Positions 1 through 9,533 of a stretch of 64,000 bases of DNA are shown piece after piece (the stretch's first letter is position 1; the number at the start of each line of letters is the position of its first letter). Made by a program: the position numbers and the translations under genes. The notes below the pieces were generated by a model. That model was not told the origin of the DNA. It worked only from the letters and a program-made list of their open reading frames with translations, and did not search any database. Origin of the DNA: Helichrysum umbraculigerum (taxonomy: Eukaryota; Streptophyta; Magnoliopsida; Asterales; Asteraceae); contig CATIUR010000001.1 in assembly GCA_949592205.1 (NCBI GenBank), positions 42,239,001-42,303,000 on the forward strand. The letters are read 5' to 3'.

Positions 1-1
1 A

Positions 2-1048
2 CCCAAGTCATCGAGCGGTTGCGACACCATTTGGGTGATCGTCGATCGTCTCACCAAATCTGCTCATTTCCTGGCGATCAAGGAAACCGATAAAATGGAA
101 CGCCTCACACGAATTTACATCAAGAAAATCATTTCTCGACACGGTGTTCCAATCTCGATTATCTCTGATAGGGATAGTCGTTTCACATCTCACTTTTGGC
201 AATCACTTCAAAAATCATTGGGTACCCGTCTCGATATGAGTACCGCATACCATCCTCAAACCGACGGCCAAAGTGAACGAACGATTCAAACACTGGAAGA
301 CATGCTACGGGCCTGCGTAGTTGACTTCGGTGTAAACTGGGAACTACATCTACCCTTGTGCGAGTTTTCGTACAACAACAGCTATCATACTAGCATTAAG
401 GCTGCACCATTCGAGGCACTGTACGGTCGAAAGTGCCGATCACCTATCTATTGGACCGAAGTTGGGGATAGCCAACTCACGGGTCCAGAAATCATTCACG
501 AAACAATCGAGAAAATCTTCGAGATTCAAAACAAACTCAAAGCCGCACGTGATCGTCAGAAAAGTTATGCTGACGTGAGACGCAAACCACTCGAGTTCCA
601 AGTTGGGGATCGAGTACTACTCAAAGTTTCACCTTGGAAAGGTGTCATTCGTTTCGGCAAACACGGTAAACTAAACCCAAGATACATTGGACCTTTTGAG
701 ATCCTTGAAAGGATAGGTTCAGTGGCATATCGATTGCAGCTATCGTCCGAACTCAGCAGCGTGCATCCCACTTTTCACATTTCAAATTTGAAGAAGTGTC
801 TGTCTGATGAGACACTTATCATCCCACTCGATGAGATTCGAGTTGACGATAAGCTTCACTTCGTTGAAGAACCCGCCGAGATCATGGACCGTGAGGTCAA
901 ACAACTCAAACAAAGTCGTATTCCCATCGTCAAGGTCAGGTGGAATTCGCGGCATGGTCCGGAATTCACTTGGGAACGGGAGGACCAGATGCGACTCAAG
1001 TATCCTCAGTTATTCCCTGATGTTACTTCAAACGCGACTTCAAGCTAA
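2..1048 (+). CDS. Gypsy (Tekay-type) pol, 3' end: integrase and chromodomain
   Basis: C-terminal part of a Ty3/gypsy polyprotein, open from the window edge to a TAA at 1048. It starts inside the integrase catalytic core (GCDTIWVIVDRLTKSAHFL, then ISDRDSRFTS and the SERTIQTLEDML segment that carries the catalytic Glu). It continues through the GKLNPRYIGPFEILERIG linker to a C-terminal chromodomain (EIMDREVKQLKQSRIP, then EFTWEREDQMRLKYPQLF). Integrase inserts the cDNA copy; the chromodomain of chromoviruses is thought to steer insertion to particular chromatin. No stop or frameshift is seen in this part. The protein is closer to element E (56157-60575, minus) than to element C, and the LTR that follows also matches E. 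Gag, protease, RT and the 5' LTR lie left of the window, so whether the whole element is intact is unknown. Confidence 0.95.
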   Translation, partial: PKSSSGCDTIWVIVDRLTKSAHFLAIKETDKMERLTRIYIKKIISRHGVPISIISDRDSRFTSHFWQSLQKSLGTRLDMSTAYHPQTDGQSERTIQTLEDMLRACVVDFGVNWELHLPLCEFSYNNSYHTSIKAAPFEALYGRKCRSPIYWTEVGDSQLTGPEIIHETIEKIFEIQNKLKAARDRQKSYADVRRKPLEFQVGDRVLLKVSPWKGVIRFGKHGKLNPRYIGPFEILERIGSVAYRLQLSSELSSVHPTFHISNLKKCLSDETLIIPLDEIRVDDKLHFVEEPAEIMDREVKQLKQSRIPIVKVRWNSRHGPEFTWEREDQMRLKYPQLFPDVTSNATSS

Positions 1049-1073
1049 ATTTCTGGACGAAATTCTTCTAACA

Positions 1074-1082
1074 GGGGGAGAA
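1074..1082 (+). other. Polypurine tract
   Basis: GGGGGAGAA directly before the LTR start TGTGACACCC. It primes plus-strand DNA synthesis. The same tract lies before the 3' LTRs of elements C and E. Confidence 0.9.
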
Positions 1083-2029
1083 TGTGACACCCGTCAAATT
1101 AGGACTAGTAATTAGTGCCTAATTAAGTTTAATACATGTAATTAGTTCTGTATTAGGCTAATTTGTGTATCAAAGAATATATATTGTTGAATATATACAA
1201 GTATGTGATTTGATTAAATCGTACAAGTTTCAAATCGAATGTAATTCGACTCAATAAATACGGACGTTGGTGGACAATTTAATTAAATAATATAACATTA
1301 TTTAATAACACAATTACATCCAAAATACTATTTTATTTAATAATATTTTGTATTCATTTCCGTATCGTGCAAACAAAGCCTACGCGATTAAATTATTAAA
1401 CGCGCAAACAAACAAAACAAGTTAACGTAATATTTTATAACGCAATTATTAAGTATTTGGTAAAATACTTTGACAAAAATATTGGATAATAATTCGTATT
1501 TTAAAACTTATAATTTAACATATAAAATGATTATTTAACGATCAAACGGTCGAGAAAACGAACACCGCACGGAGCACGGACGCTGGGAACAAAAATTGGT
1601 GAAGCCCACAACCGTGGACCCCACCAAAATTTGCCCAAAATGGGGGAACCCACTCCCCATTCCTCATTTCTCATCTTTCTTTTCTCTCTCTTTCTCAATT
1701 TTTCTCTAAAAAACCCACCACCTTTATCACACTAAAACGCCAAATTACACCACCAAACGCCGCCGAAATCTCGAAGCTTTTGGAGAAAAGGAACCACCTC
1801 GACACGATCTACAACTCTATGTTTTCGGAATTTTATTTCGACATCGCGTAAGTTTCCTACAAAAACCCGAAACTCTTCGATTTCGTTTATTTTTACATGA
1901 AAGTGGTTTGTTTATGTTCAAAATGTCCTAATATGGGTTGGGTAAAAGAATCGGACCAAGTGGTCGCCGGAAAACTCGTTTTTGGCTCAAAAATCCGTTA
2001 ACAGCTCGAAGTGACGCAACGACAACTGC

Positions 2030-2410
2030 AGTATAGGGTCACTTCGTGCATCACTTAAGTGACGCATTGAGTGTCGCTAAAAGCCCTAATTTTGCGTCAC
2101 TTGCCTAAGTGCCGCATTAAAACCCTCTTTTTCCGTCACTACCCAAGTGACGTATTTTCAATACCCGTCACTAATGACCGACACTTATAGCGTCACTTGC
2201 CTAAGTGACGCCTACAATAAAAACCTGATTTCACCGTCACTAACCTTAGTGACTCATGACCTTTATACCGACACTTACAACCGACACTTCCTTAAGTGTC
2301 ACCCTTATGCGTCACTTGCACAAGTGACGCCATTAGCTCAGAATCCGTCATTTCGTGCGACACTTCCTAAGTGTCGCCTAAACCCTTTAGTGTCGCTATA
2401 AGTGACGCTA
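2030..2410 (+). repeat. Stem-loop array of GCGnCACTT / AAGTGnCGC units
   Basis: About 380 bp rich in 9-mers of both polarities. Perfect 9-bp stems with 3-4 nt loops lie at 2190-2211 and 2309-2330 (GCGTCACTT / AAGTGACGC) and at 2357-2377 (GCGACACTT / AAGTGTCGC). The fourth stem position changes together with its partner. Comparable arrays lie in LTRs B, C, E and the solo LTR at 25729. Confidence 0.85.
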
Positions 2411-2556
2411 AAAACAGAAAGTTTACAACTCATTTTTACTAAGTGTCGAGACCTAAATTTTATCACTTGATTTCACCCAAATTCAAGTCCAGATGCGTTT
2501 TTCACCAAAGCAATTTAATAGAAATAAAAAAAATTTCGAGCTGATCTGGCATCTCA

Positions 2557-2646
2557 ACCCCAGCCAGGGGCCAGCCCCTTGGACCCCGCCAGGGGTTGCC
2601 ACCCCTGGAACCCCGCTAACCAGGGGCGCTGCCCCCGGACCCCCGT
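2557..2646 (+). repeat. GC-rich block of CCAGGGG / CCCCTGG hairpins
   Basis: About 90 bp of very high GC in an AT-rich LTR, built of repeated CCAGGGG, GCCCC, TGGACCCCG and CCGGACCCCC words that can form several adjacent hairpins. Close copies lie in the solo LTR at about 26941-27029 and, reversed, in both LTRs of E (about 54657-54745 and 62845-62933). None is seen in LTR B or element C. Confidence 0.85.
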
Positions 2647-3756
2647 ACCAAATTTACTACTTTATTAAGTACAATGAAAGTAATTCAGAGATTATTATTG
2701 TCTTCACAAACCGTCACCAACGGGCCGTACACGTTTTCAAACAAACAACCCAATCAACCAAATCGTAGTAATTTGGACAAGTCAATCAACCAAATGGGGA
2801 TAATTTGGACATTATAGTTGAACGAACAACTACAAAGGTAGTCTCTTAAGATACCTATTCAATTAATAACCATCGCGCGTATTGGACGCCCTCAGGTTAC
2901 AAGTCTTCGGACATCAATTCACAGCTAATCAATTCAAGTTATTTCAATAAACACTCAAGGCTTAGGTGAGTCTCATGGCCCCTATTTTACTGCTTTTCAA
3001 TCAGGGGTGTGATATTATTGCTCATTTTGTTTTACAAGTTGAACGCAAGTACAAATCAATTCAAATACTACATGAGTTTCAAGCTAATCAATTTAAAGCC
3101 CTCCATAGCATAGTCTGGTAATACGTAGTAGCGTGAATGTTAGTATATGATATCATATAGGATTGACAATCCTCATCTGGGTTAGCATGCACTAACTGGT
3201 CAAACGGATATATTAGCATTTGGGAAGACGAGTGTAGATTAGGCACTCGTAGGAGGCAACCTCAGTTGGGTTTCCTTAATTGGACCTGACAACTCAAGTT
3301 AAGCTCAGACTATGTGCTCATGACTGTATAACTTTTATTTTGCTTAATTGCATTTTAAATTCAATTATAAATCTTGCGGTTCATACAAATATATATTGAC
3401 TTTAAACCTGTGAGCTCACCAGCGTTTTCGCTGACCCATTTTAGCATGTATCACAGGTAACCAGCAGTAGGTTTGGACTGCTCAATCAGGATCAATTAGC
3501 TCGAGTCAGCATGCAAACAATCAGAGATTTAGCTGCATTATTATATTTTGTATAGATTAATTATGTACTTAAATCTCTCAATTTCAATCGAGCTAATGTA
3601 ACTATATTTTGATGTAAACTTTGATCTTATCAATACAAGTTTGTAAAACGACGCATATAGAGTCGTTCATTATATCTTATGTGCTTTGATATGTAATTAG
3701 TCGCGCCCCGACCCGAACCGCTTCCGCATCATAAATTGGGGGTGCGACACGCAAGC

Positions 3757-3948
3757 TTAATGTACCATTTGGACACCTTCATTTGCAGCAACCCCTGAGT
3801 CACTGTTTCTTGACACCCGCTTGTCACCACAAATTCTTGGATCACTCACCCATTGTGCCCATTCAAGCTTGACCCTTTTAACTCTAAACCTCATACATTC
3901 GAAACTCCTAATCTGTTCCTCTCGCGCCAACCCTACACCCCTCAACAC
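3757..3948 (-). other. Unidentified ORF-like segment next to LTR A
   Basis: About 63 codons open on the minus strand (contains EEQIRSFECMRFRVKRVK), extending upstream without an obvious start. It lies just after the right end of LTR A, where the rest of LTR B should begin, and its codon texture looks more like coding sequence than the surrounding LTR. I do not recognise the protein. It could be a captured exon or chance. Confidence 0.25.
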
Positions 3949-4079
3949 TTTACCTCTGTAAGCTTTAGCATTCCTATTTTTTTATATCAAATACAATGTA
4001 ATCCATACTACTCCCAACCACAAATCTATCACTGTTTTATTATCACCACATATATTATTATCTAACTGCAACAGTCCAT

Positions 4080-6414
4080 CCAAATCCACTAAATTATAAT
4101 AATCAAATTTCCGTCTCTCTTTGTTTCTGTGTTTTTGGTCAGCCCCAAACAACCAAGAACATCACCATATCACCACCATACAACCACCACACCACCACCA
4201 CTTTCATTTTCGGATTTTTGCAAGAAATAAGCAAGGAGAAAGCAAGAGTTGCACTTCCCTTCACTTTCAGCCCCTAGATCCAACCGGTTTCGTAATTTTT
4301 CGACAAGATTTGGTACTTCAAAACGAATTTATAAAAGTACATAGCCGATCTGACCTGATGGGCAGATTCTTGGCCTGACATGGTGAGGCCATAACTCGAT
4401 GTACGCAAATCAAAACGACATGAGGCTTTTTCCTAAAAGTCACAAATTTTATTAGTTAAAAATCTAGTATAACCTTGTTTTCTGAAGTGGAGTATAACTC
4501 GTACAATAAATTGATCTTCGAACACATAGCTGCAATTGTTGTTGTTGGACCCCTGTTGATGTTTGTATTATTTTGAACCACTTAATTTAACCAAAAAATT
4601 ATGTAAAATACATTTTTAGAAAGCTAAGACATAGGGGAACATTTGGTAAAATCTCGTAAATTTTCTTAAACGTTTAACTAGTCAAAACGAGCTCACAAAA
4701 ACGTATATTTTTGGTGAAATCTGGCCCAGGGACTGATTTTGACACTTTTAATTATCGACACTTTCTGGTTTTCCAAAAATCATAAAACTTACTTTTTACG
4801 AGTATTGAAACATTTATAAGCGTCGTGTAAAAGTTTTGGGTCGAAACGAGAACATTTGACCAAGTCAACAAAACGACACACGAAATATTAAAACACGAGA
4901 CCAAATTATTGAACACTATAACCTTAGCCAAAATGAGTTCTGAGTAATTATTCACCAAAAACTCGAGCAAAAACGATATAAACATAACACGAACGAAAAA
5001 CGACACCCTTATGAAAATACGAAAACTGAAACATCACATATCCTTGTGTCGCTTTGGATACTTCTGTCGCAATAAACCCACGACACAACCTTTGTGTCGC
5101 ACAACAAATTGATTTCTCACAACCTACGACACAAGCCGTGTGTCGCACAACAATCTGAAAATCACAACCTACGACATATCCTCTATGTCGCACACTTATT
5201 GAAATCTACAACCTGCGACATATCCTATAAGTTGCATATTTAATTAAAAATTCACACTTTGCGACACAACCTCAGTGTCGCAACACGTCACTGCGACACA
5301 ACCCTTGTGTCGCAAATTAAAACATAACATCGAAAAGCATCGTTTTCATGTCACCTACGCAAATAACTATATATGGTACAACTTGGGGACACTTAACATA
5401 TACTTTTACAAAGTATACAACGAAACGAATATCATAATGATTTTATTGAAGATTATTATTACAAAACTTCACCAACGGGCCGTACACGTTTTCAAAAACA
5501 TAAACACTTGGACAAACTAGTTGAGTGGACAACTAGCATAGATGGACCGTTGGTCATCTACTTACAGATAACCTCATGCGTTTAGGGTGCTAGGAGGTGA
5601 CGGATTGGAAACACGTTTACTTACATAAACGCTAACTTACAAGACTTAGGTGAGTCTCATAGCCCCATTTTACTGTTTTTACCTTGGGGTGAGAATACTA
5701 CGCACTGTTTTATATGAACACAAGTACGAAAACACATATACGGATTGCATGAGTGGTTTTTCTTACTAATCCACTAAAGTCCTCTCACATCATAGTTTCG
5801 TTAGTTTGGATTGAGCGCGAGTATTAGTGAATAGATCTATTTGGGATTGATCATCCACGTCCGGGTTAGTCGCGCTAACTTGTCAAATGGACGCATTAGT
5901 ATTTGATCCTAACAAATGTTCTGGATTAGGCACTCGCGGAGGCACCCACATACGGTTAAGCTTCGGACAATAGCTCATGGCAATAGTATACATATTTTTG
6001 CATGCGTGCAATACTTGGAAAACTTGTGGTTCATACTTATACTTTTTACTACTTAAACCTATGAGTTCACCAACATTATTGTTGACCCTTTTAACGTGTA
6101 TTTCTAAGGTGAACAGATGCAGTAAGCTGCTTTTGGAAGCATTAGCTGGAGTCGCATGGTTTTCAAAAATGCATTTAAAGGAGATTCCATCGCATTACTT
6201 TTCTACATTGGTTATGTAATAGAATCTCCCGTTATAGATGCGAACTCTAGAAAATTGTATTTTTTGATCGTAAACAATATGTTTTCAAATATTTTATTTA
6301 TAGAAATGTATTTATTTCAAAACGACGCATATAGAGGTCGTTCGTTGTGACTTTATGTGATGATCCGGATTAGTCGTACGCCCCGCCGTGATTCCGCCGC
6401 GGCAGGGTGCGACA
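4080..6414 (+). repeat. LTR B, right-hand part of a gypsy LTR
   Basis: Ends GGGTGCGACA at 6414 and carries the shared LTR landmarks: CAGCCCCAAA...CCACC leader-like sequence (about 4140), a stem-loop array of TGCGACACAA / TTGTGTCGCA type (5040-5320), CACCAACGGGCCGTACACG (5470), donor-like AG|GTGAGT (5649/5650), conserved stem-loop (5858-5893), branch and acceptor (to 6108) and terminal hairpin (about 6321-6345). No primer binding site follows 6414, so it is a 3' or solo LTR. The left boundary is uncertain (3750-4080); the simplest reading is that the LTR A element inserted into this LTR. Confidence 0.75.
5040..5320 (+). repeat. Stem-loop array of LTR B (CGACACAA / TTGTGTCG)
   Basis: At least five short inverted repeats such as TGCGACACAA...TTGTGTCGCA and ACGACACAA...TGTGTCGCA, spaced 40-60 bp apart. 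It is the counterpart of the array in LTR A, with a different stem sequence. Confidence 0.8.
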
Positions 6415-7212
6415 AAACTAATACCTCAATTAAAACCTGATTCAATCAATTTTGCATTTTTCATACGATTTAATTAATCAATCTTTTCATAGCGTTTTTT
6501 ATCGATCGTGTTTTGCGAATTAGTACCATTTTCACATTTTTACGACTTCATATTTAGAATGTGATTTACGAAAACGCATTACTCTACATATTTCTTCTGA
6601 TTCAAGAATCAATTTCATGAGTTTCATTTTTCGATTTGAACAAAAAAAAAAGGATTATGATGAGGATCATGACACTGTGTGGAAAATTGTTAATCAAAAT
6701 TCGTAAGGTATCATATGTTATAACTGTATTGCATGAAGATGGAATCGTGTCTGTGAATTCATACGATTCAGTTGTTCAAAATAAACAAATCAATTGAAAA
6801 TTCTTCATCTCATGAATTGAATATATGTATCGCATGTGATAACTTATACTACCTAATAAAAAAATAATTTTGATGAACATAAACATGGTTGTAACGGAAG
6901 AATGTCAAGCAAATGATCTGGAATAAAAGAATGAAGAAAAGGTTACAGGTATTAATTTAAAAAAAAAATGGTTGTATATGGGATAGTTACTAGTATCACA
7001 TGTGATAATATTTGACTCATTTATGCTTGTTTTTATTGTCAGTATCTCATGTTATCTCATAGGGAACAATGGGCAATTTACTGCGGCCTCAAATTGATTG
7101 AGTAAATATGTTCATTTTTCCATTAAATTAATCTGTTAATCTTAATAGCTATTGTTGCTTTACTAGTATAATCTTCCTTGTGATTTTTTTTTCGATTTGA
7201 TTTGGATTTTTT
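6415..7212. other. AT-rich stretch without gene
   Basis: Follows the end of LTR B. No ORF, repeat or RNA gene recognised; the last ~60 bp are T-rich just before the ATG at 7213. Confidence 0.6.
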
Positions 7213-7530
7213 ATGGCCACCGGTCCAAAGAAAAATGGTAAGAAAGTCGTGGGTAAAAACAATAAACCAAAGAATGATGGTGCCAAGTCCGCTACTAGGG
7301 TTTTAAGAAGCCGAACGATTAGTGATGAAGGTGTTATGGAACCAAGCGAATCAGAGTCTGATGTGATTGATGATTTCAACCCTAATTTGAAGGTCAAATT
7401 GGCGGCTGGTAAGGGTAACCCTAATTCACAATTAATTGATAACAAATATGATCCTATGTCGACTTTGCATGAGGTAAAACCTTCTTCTAATTCTGGTTAT
7501 GATTCGATAGTACTAGAACATGAATTATGA
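7213..7530 (+). CDS. Small lysine-rich ORF, unknown
   Basis: 105 codons from ATG to TGA. The N-terminus is basic (MATGPKKNGKKVVGKNNKPK), followed by a TRVLRSR segment and an acidic middle (EPSESESDVIDD). No domain recognised. A second open stretch in another frame (about 7553-7649, containing EDEPDGGYVHPTQIWGF) follows at once, so this may be the frameshifted start of a longer gene or the N-terminus of a lost retroelement protein. The NUPT and short repeats begin right after it. I would not call it functional without transcript data. Confidence 0.3.
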   Translation: MATGPKKNGKKVVGKNNKPKNDGAKSATRVLRSRTISDEGVMEPSESESDVIDDFNPNLKVKLAAGKGNPNSQLIDNKYDPMSTLHEVKPSSNSGYDSIVLEHEL

Positions 7531-7659
7531 GAGCAGGCTAGTTGTTAGTTAGTTATTATTTAGATGCTGATAATGTTGGAGAAGATGAGCCGGATGGTGG
7601 ATATGTACATCCTACTCAGATTTGGGGTTTTCCAAACCCTAACAAATGAATATATGTAT

Positions 7660-8210
7660 AATATAAAATGCAGTAAAAACAAACATTATGTAATATAAAC
7701 ATATATACAAAATGCAGTACAAACGAATATCTCACGAATATTCTACCATAATGGGTATTCAAGAATCAGTACATGAAATTTTAATGAATTTGAAAGAAGT
7801 AATTCTCTATGGAACTTGTGAGGCGTCTATTTGTGTCAGGGGCCCTGGGTATGTAATTGCTTACGATATCCTCTTACCGCCTTATGTAAAAATCATCGAT
7901 AATACACAGCATATAGCTTGCTTGACATAACCCATTGAGTTGGTTTTTGGATTACAAATAGAGAAGAATCGCGGATATCTTATAAAAGCGTCAAATACCT
8001 TTCAAGATGGAAGTTAAACATATATAATATAAAATGCAGTAAAAAATAAACATTATTTTAATATAAATATACATACAAAATGCAGTACAATTTTATACAA
8101 AATGCAGTACAAGATATATAACACAAAATGTAGTACAAAACAAATGATATGTACTAAACATAAATATATACAAAATACAGTGAATACAACAAAATGCAAT
8201 ATAATTTTGA
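7660..8210 (+). repeat. Dispersed AAAATGCAGTAC short-repeat cluster
   Basis: The word AAAATGCAGTA recurs many times within AT-rich ATATAA spacers. A roughly 60-bp unit appears on both sides of the plastid fragment (about 7660-7720 and 8024-8085), so the plastid fragment sits inside this repeat. Confidence 0.7.
7721..8014 (+). pseudogene. rpoA: NUPT: fragment of plastid rpoA
   Basis: Reads as the middle of plastid-type RNA polymerase alpha subunit: EYSTIMGIQESVHEILMNLK, then a GPGYVIAYDILLPP segment, DNTQHIACLT, and after a TAA at about 7928 the same frame goes on with PIELVFGLQIEKNRGY and FQDGS. This matches the alpha N-terminal domain that in plastids pairs with the beta subunits. It is broken: the in-frame TAA sits where a Glu codon is usual, some residues after LKEV appear to be missing, and neither gene end is present. 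It is therefore nuclear plastid DNA, not a gene. Plastid rpoA neighbours (petD, rps11) are absent, so the transfer was small or has been trimmed. Confidence 0.9.
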
Positions 8211-8214
8211 TTTT

Positions 8215-8588
8215 TTTTATTTTTGTAAAAAAAATATCGGTCGCCAGTGGCAATTGGTGGTAGCGGCTAGTGGTTGGTGGTGACGGCGGCCAAAGCGGTG
8301 GCGTAAATGATTGCTGTGACGCATGACACAATATATTCGGTCATATTTCTCCACCTCCTCTAGTGCCTGGACCCTTTAAAAAAAATGAAATAAACATCGA
8401 AGATACGTACTAAATTCCGGGTCGAACCCATCATCCAAATGAAGCACCGAACATAAGTCACACCAAATTACCAACCCATGCCACCACAATAATAACAGCT
8501 CATGTGCTATTTCCGCCAAACAACCACCTGATATAAACATAACAACATATACTTCACCGCCAATCTCCCAAACCCCCAAAATTTCTCA
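8215..8588 (+). other. Upstream region of the NHL gene
   Basis: A GGTGG-rich stretch at 8220-8300, then AC-rich sequence leading to the ATG at 8589. No clear TATA box or cis-element could be assigned; the reverse-strand ORF here looks like chance. Confidence 0.4.
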
Positions 8589-9341
8589 ATGTCAGATCCG
8601 ACCCGACCCGTTACCGGCTACCCAGCTCCACCGCCTACTTCCAACGGCTACCCTCCTCCTCCACCACCCACCGCCGGCACCGCTTACCCTTACGCCGCCC
8701 AACCGCAACAAACTCACTACTTCAATGTTTCATCAGGCCCTTACTACTCCAACCCTTACGCAAATCAACAACGCGCCACCTTCCTCCGCCGCATCTTCGC
8801 CATCTTTATCGCCTGTATCATCATCACCGGAACTATCGTTTTCATTATGTGGCTAATTCTCCGTCCACAAGTCCCCCAATTTCGTGTCGACACCCTAACC
8901 CTAACTAACTTCAACATGTCATCAAATTCGCTAGTTTCCGGTAATTGGGATGCTAGGTTCACTGTACGTAACCCTAACTCTAAGATCACGTTGTATTACG
9001 ATCGTGTTGAAGCTGCCGTGTTTTATAAAGCGGAATCGATTGCGGAAACTACGGTGGCACCGTTTGTTCAAGGGAAGAAGAATGAGACAAATGTTAGGGC
9101 GACGTTTGCTTCGTTATCAGCATATGTTGATGATCGAAATGGGATTAATAGTGATCGGGCTCGTGGGACAGTTGATTTCAATGTGAGGATGGTAGCTAGG
9201 GTTAGGTTTAAAGCTGGTGCGTGGTGGGCTAGAAGAAGAATTTTGAGGATATATTGCCCGGATTTGTCAGTTGGTGTTTCGGGTAATACTACAGGGGGAT
9301 CTTTAACTGGTGGATCTAAGAACTGCAGAGTTGGACTGTGA
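8589..9341 (+). CDS. NDR1/HIN1-like (NHL) protein, LEA_2 domain
   Basis: Intronless, 250 aa. Residues 1-60 are a Pro/Tyr-rich cytosolic tail (YPAPPPTSNGYPPPPPP). A single membrane segment lies at about 66-90 (RIFAIFIACIIITGTIVFIMWLIL) and runs into the family hallmark LRPQVPQFRVD. A LEA_2/WHy domain follows, with NPNSKITLYYD (the NPN(K/R)xxxYYD motif) and TTVAPFVQGKKN. The C-terminus has a conserved Cys in IYCPDL. NHL proteins are plasma-membrane proteins, some induced in defence or senescence (Arabidopsis NDR1, NHL3, NHL10/YLS9); which member this is cannot be told. Length and the lack of introns are usual for the family. The 5' end is GC-rich and codon use looks normal. It is the best-supported intact host gene beside the exonuclease gene. 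Confidence 0.95.
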   Translation: MSDPTRPVTGYPAPPPTSNGYPPPPPPTAGTAYPYAAQPQQTHYFNVSSGPYYSNPYANQQRATFLRRIFAIFIACIIITGTIVFIMWLILRPQVPQFRVDTLTLTNFNMSSNSLVSGNWDARFTVRNPNSKITLYYDRVEAAVFYKAESIAETTVAPFVQGKKNETNVRATFASLSAYVDDRNGINSDRARGTVDFNVRMVARVRFKAGAWWARRRILRIYCPDLSVGVSGNTTGGSLTGGSKNCRVGL

Positions 9342-9533
9342 GGTAGATGATGAGTGATGATTTTAAAGGTACTTTACGTTGCATTTTAGTGATAATGTAC
9401 TGAGTTTTATGGTAGTATGATTGTATAGGTTAGTTTTGTATCTTTGAAGTTGAATTCATTTACATAGTTTTTGGATATATTTGTTATTCAAATTCGTTTT
9501 TCAATGCTTGTTGTGTTTTCATTGTTTGATTTA

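Larger units (their letters stand above)
1083..3749 (+). repeat. LTR A (3' LTR of the edge gypsy element)
   Basis: Starts TGTGACACCC after the polypurine tract and ends GGGGGTGCGACA; length about 2.67 kb. Related along its length to the LTRs of element E. In order it holds an AT-rich first part, a pyrimidine-rich stretch near 1660-1720, a stem-loop array (2030-2410), a GC-rich block (2557-2646), the CACCAACGGGCCGTACACG block (near 2720), a donor-like AG|GTGAGT (2965/2966), a conserved stem-loop (3175-3209), a branch point plus acceptor (to 3456) and a terminal hairpin (about 3645-3670). The left target-site copy is outside the window, so the right one (perhaps CGCAA at 3750) cannot be confirmed. 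Confidence 0.9.

Noticed and set aside
3853..4065. Open frames near 3853-4378 on the plus strand
   Set aside because: Low-complexity Pro/His/Thr-rich reading of LTR leader sequence; no start context or domain.
7712..7930. A possible small gene (72 codons) at 7712-7930
   Set aside because: The frame is the decayed plastid rpoA fragment plus flanking repeat; the stop is damage, not a gene end.
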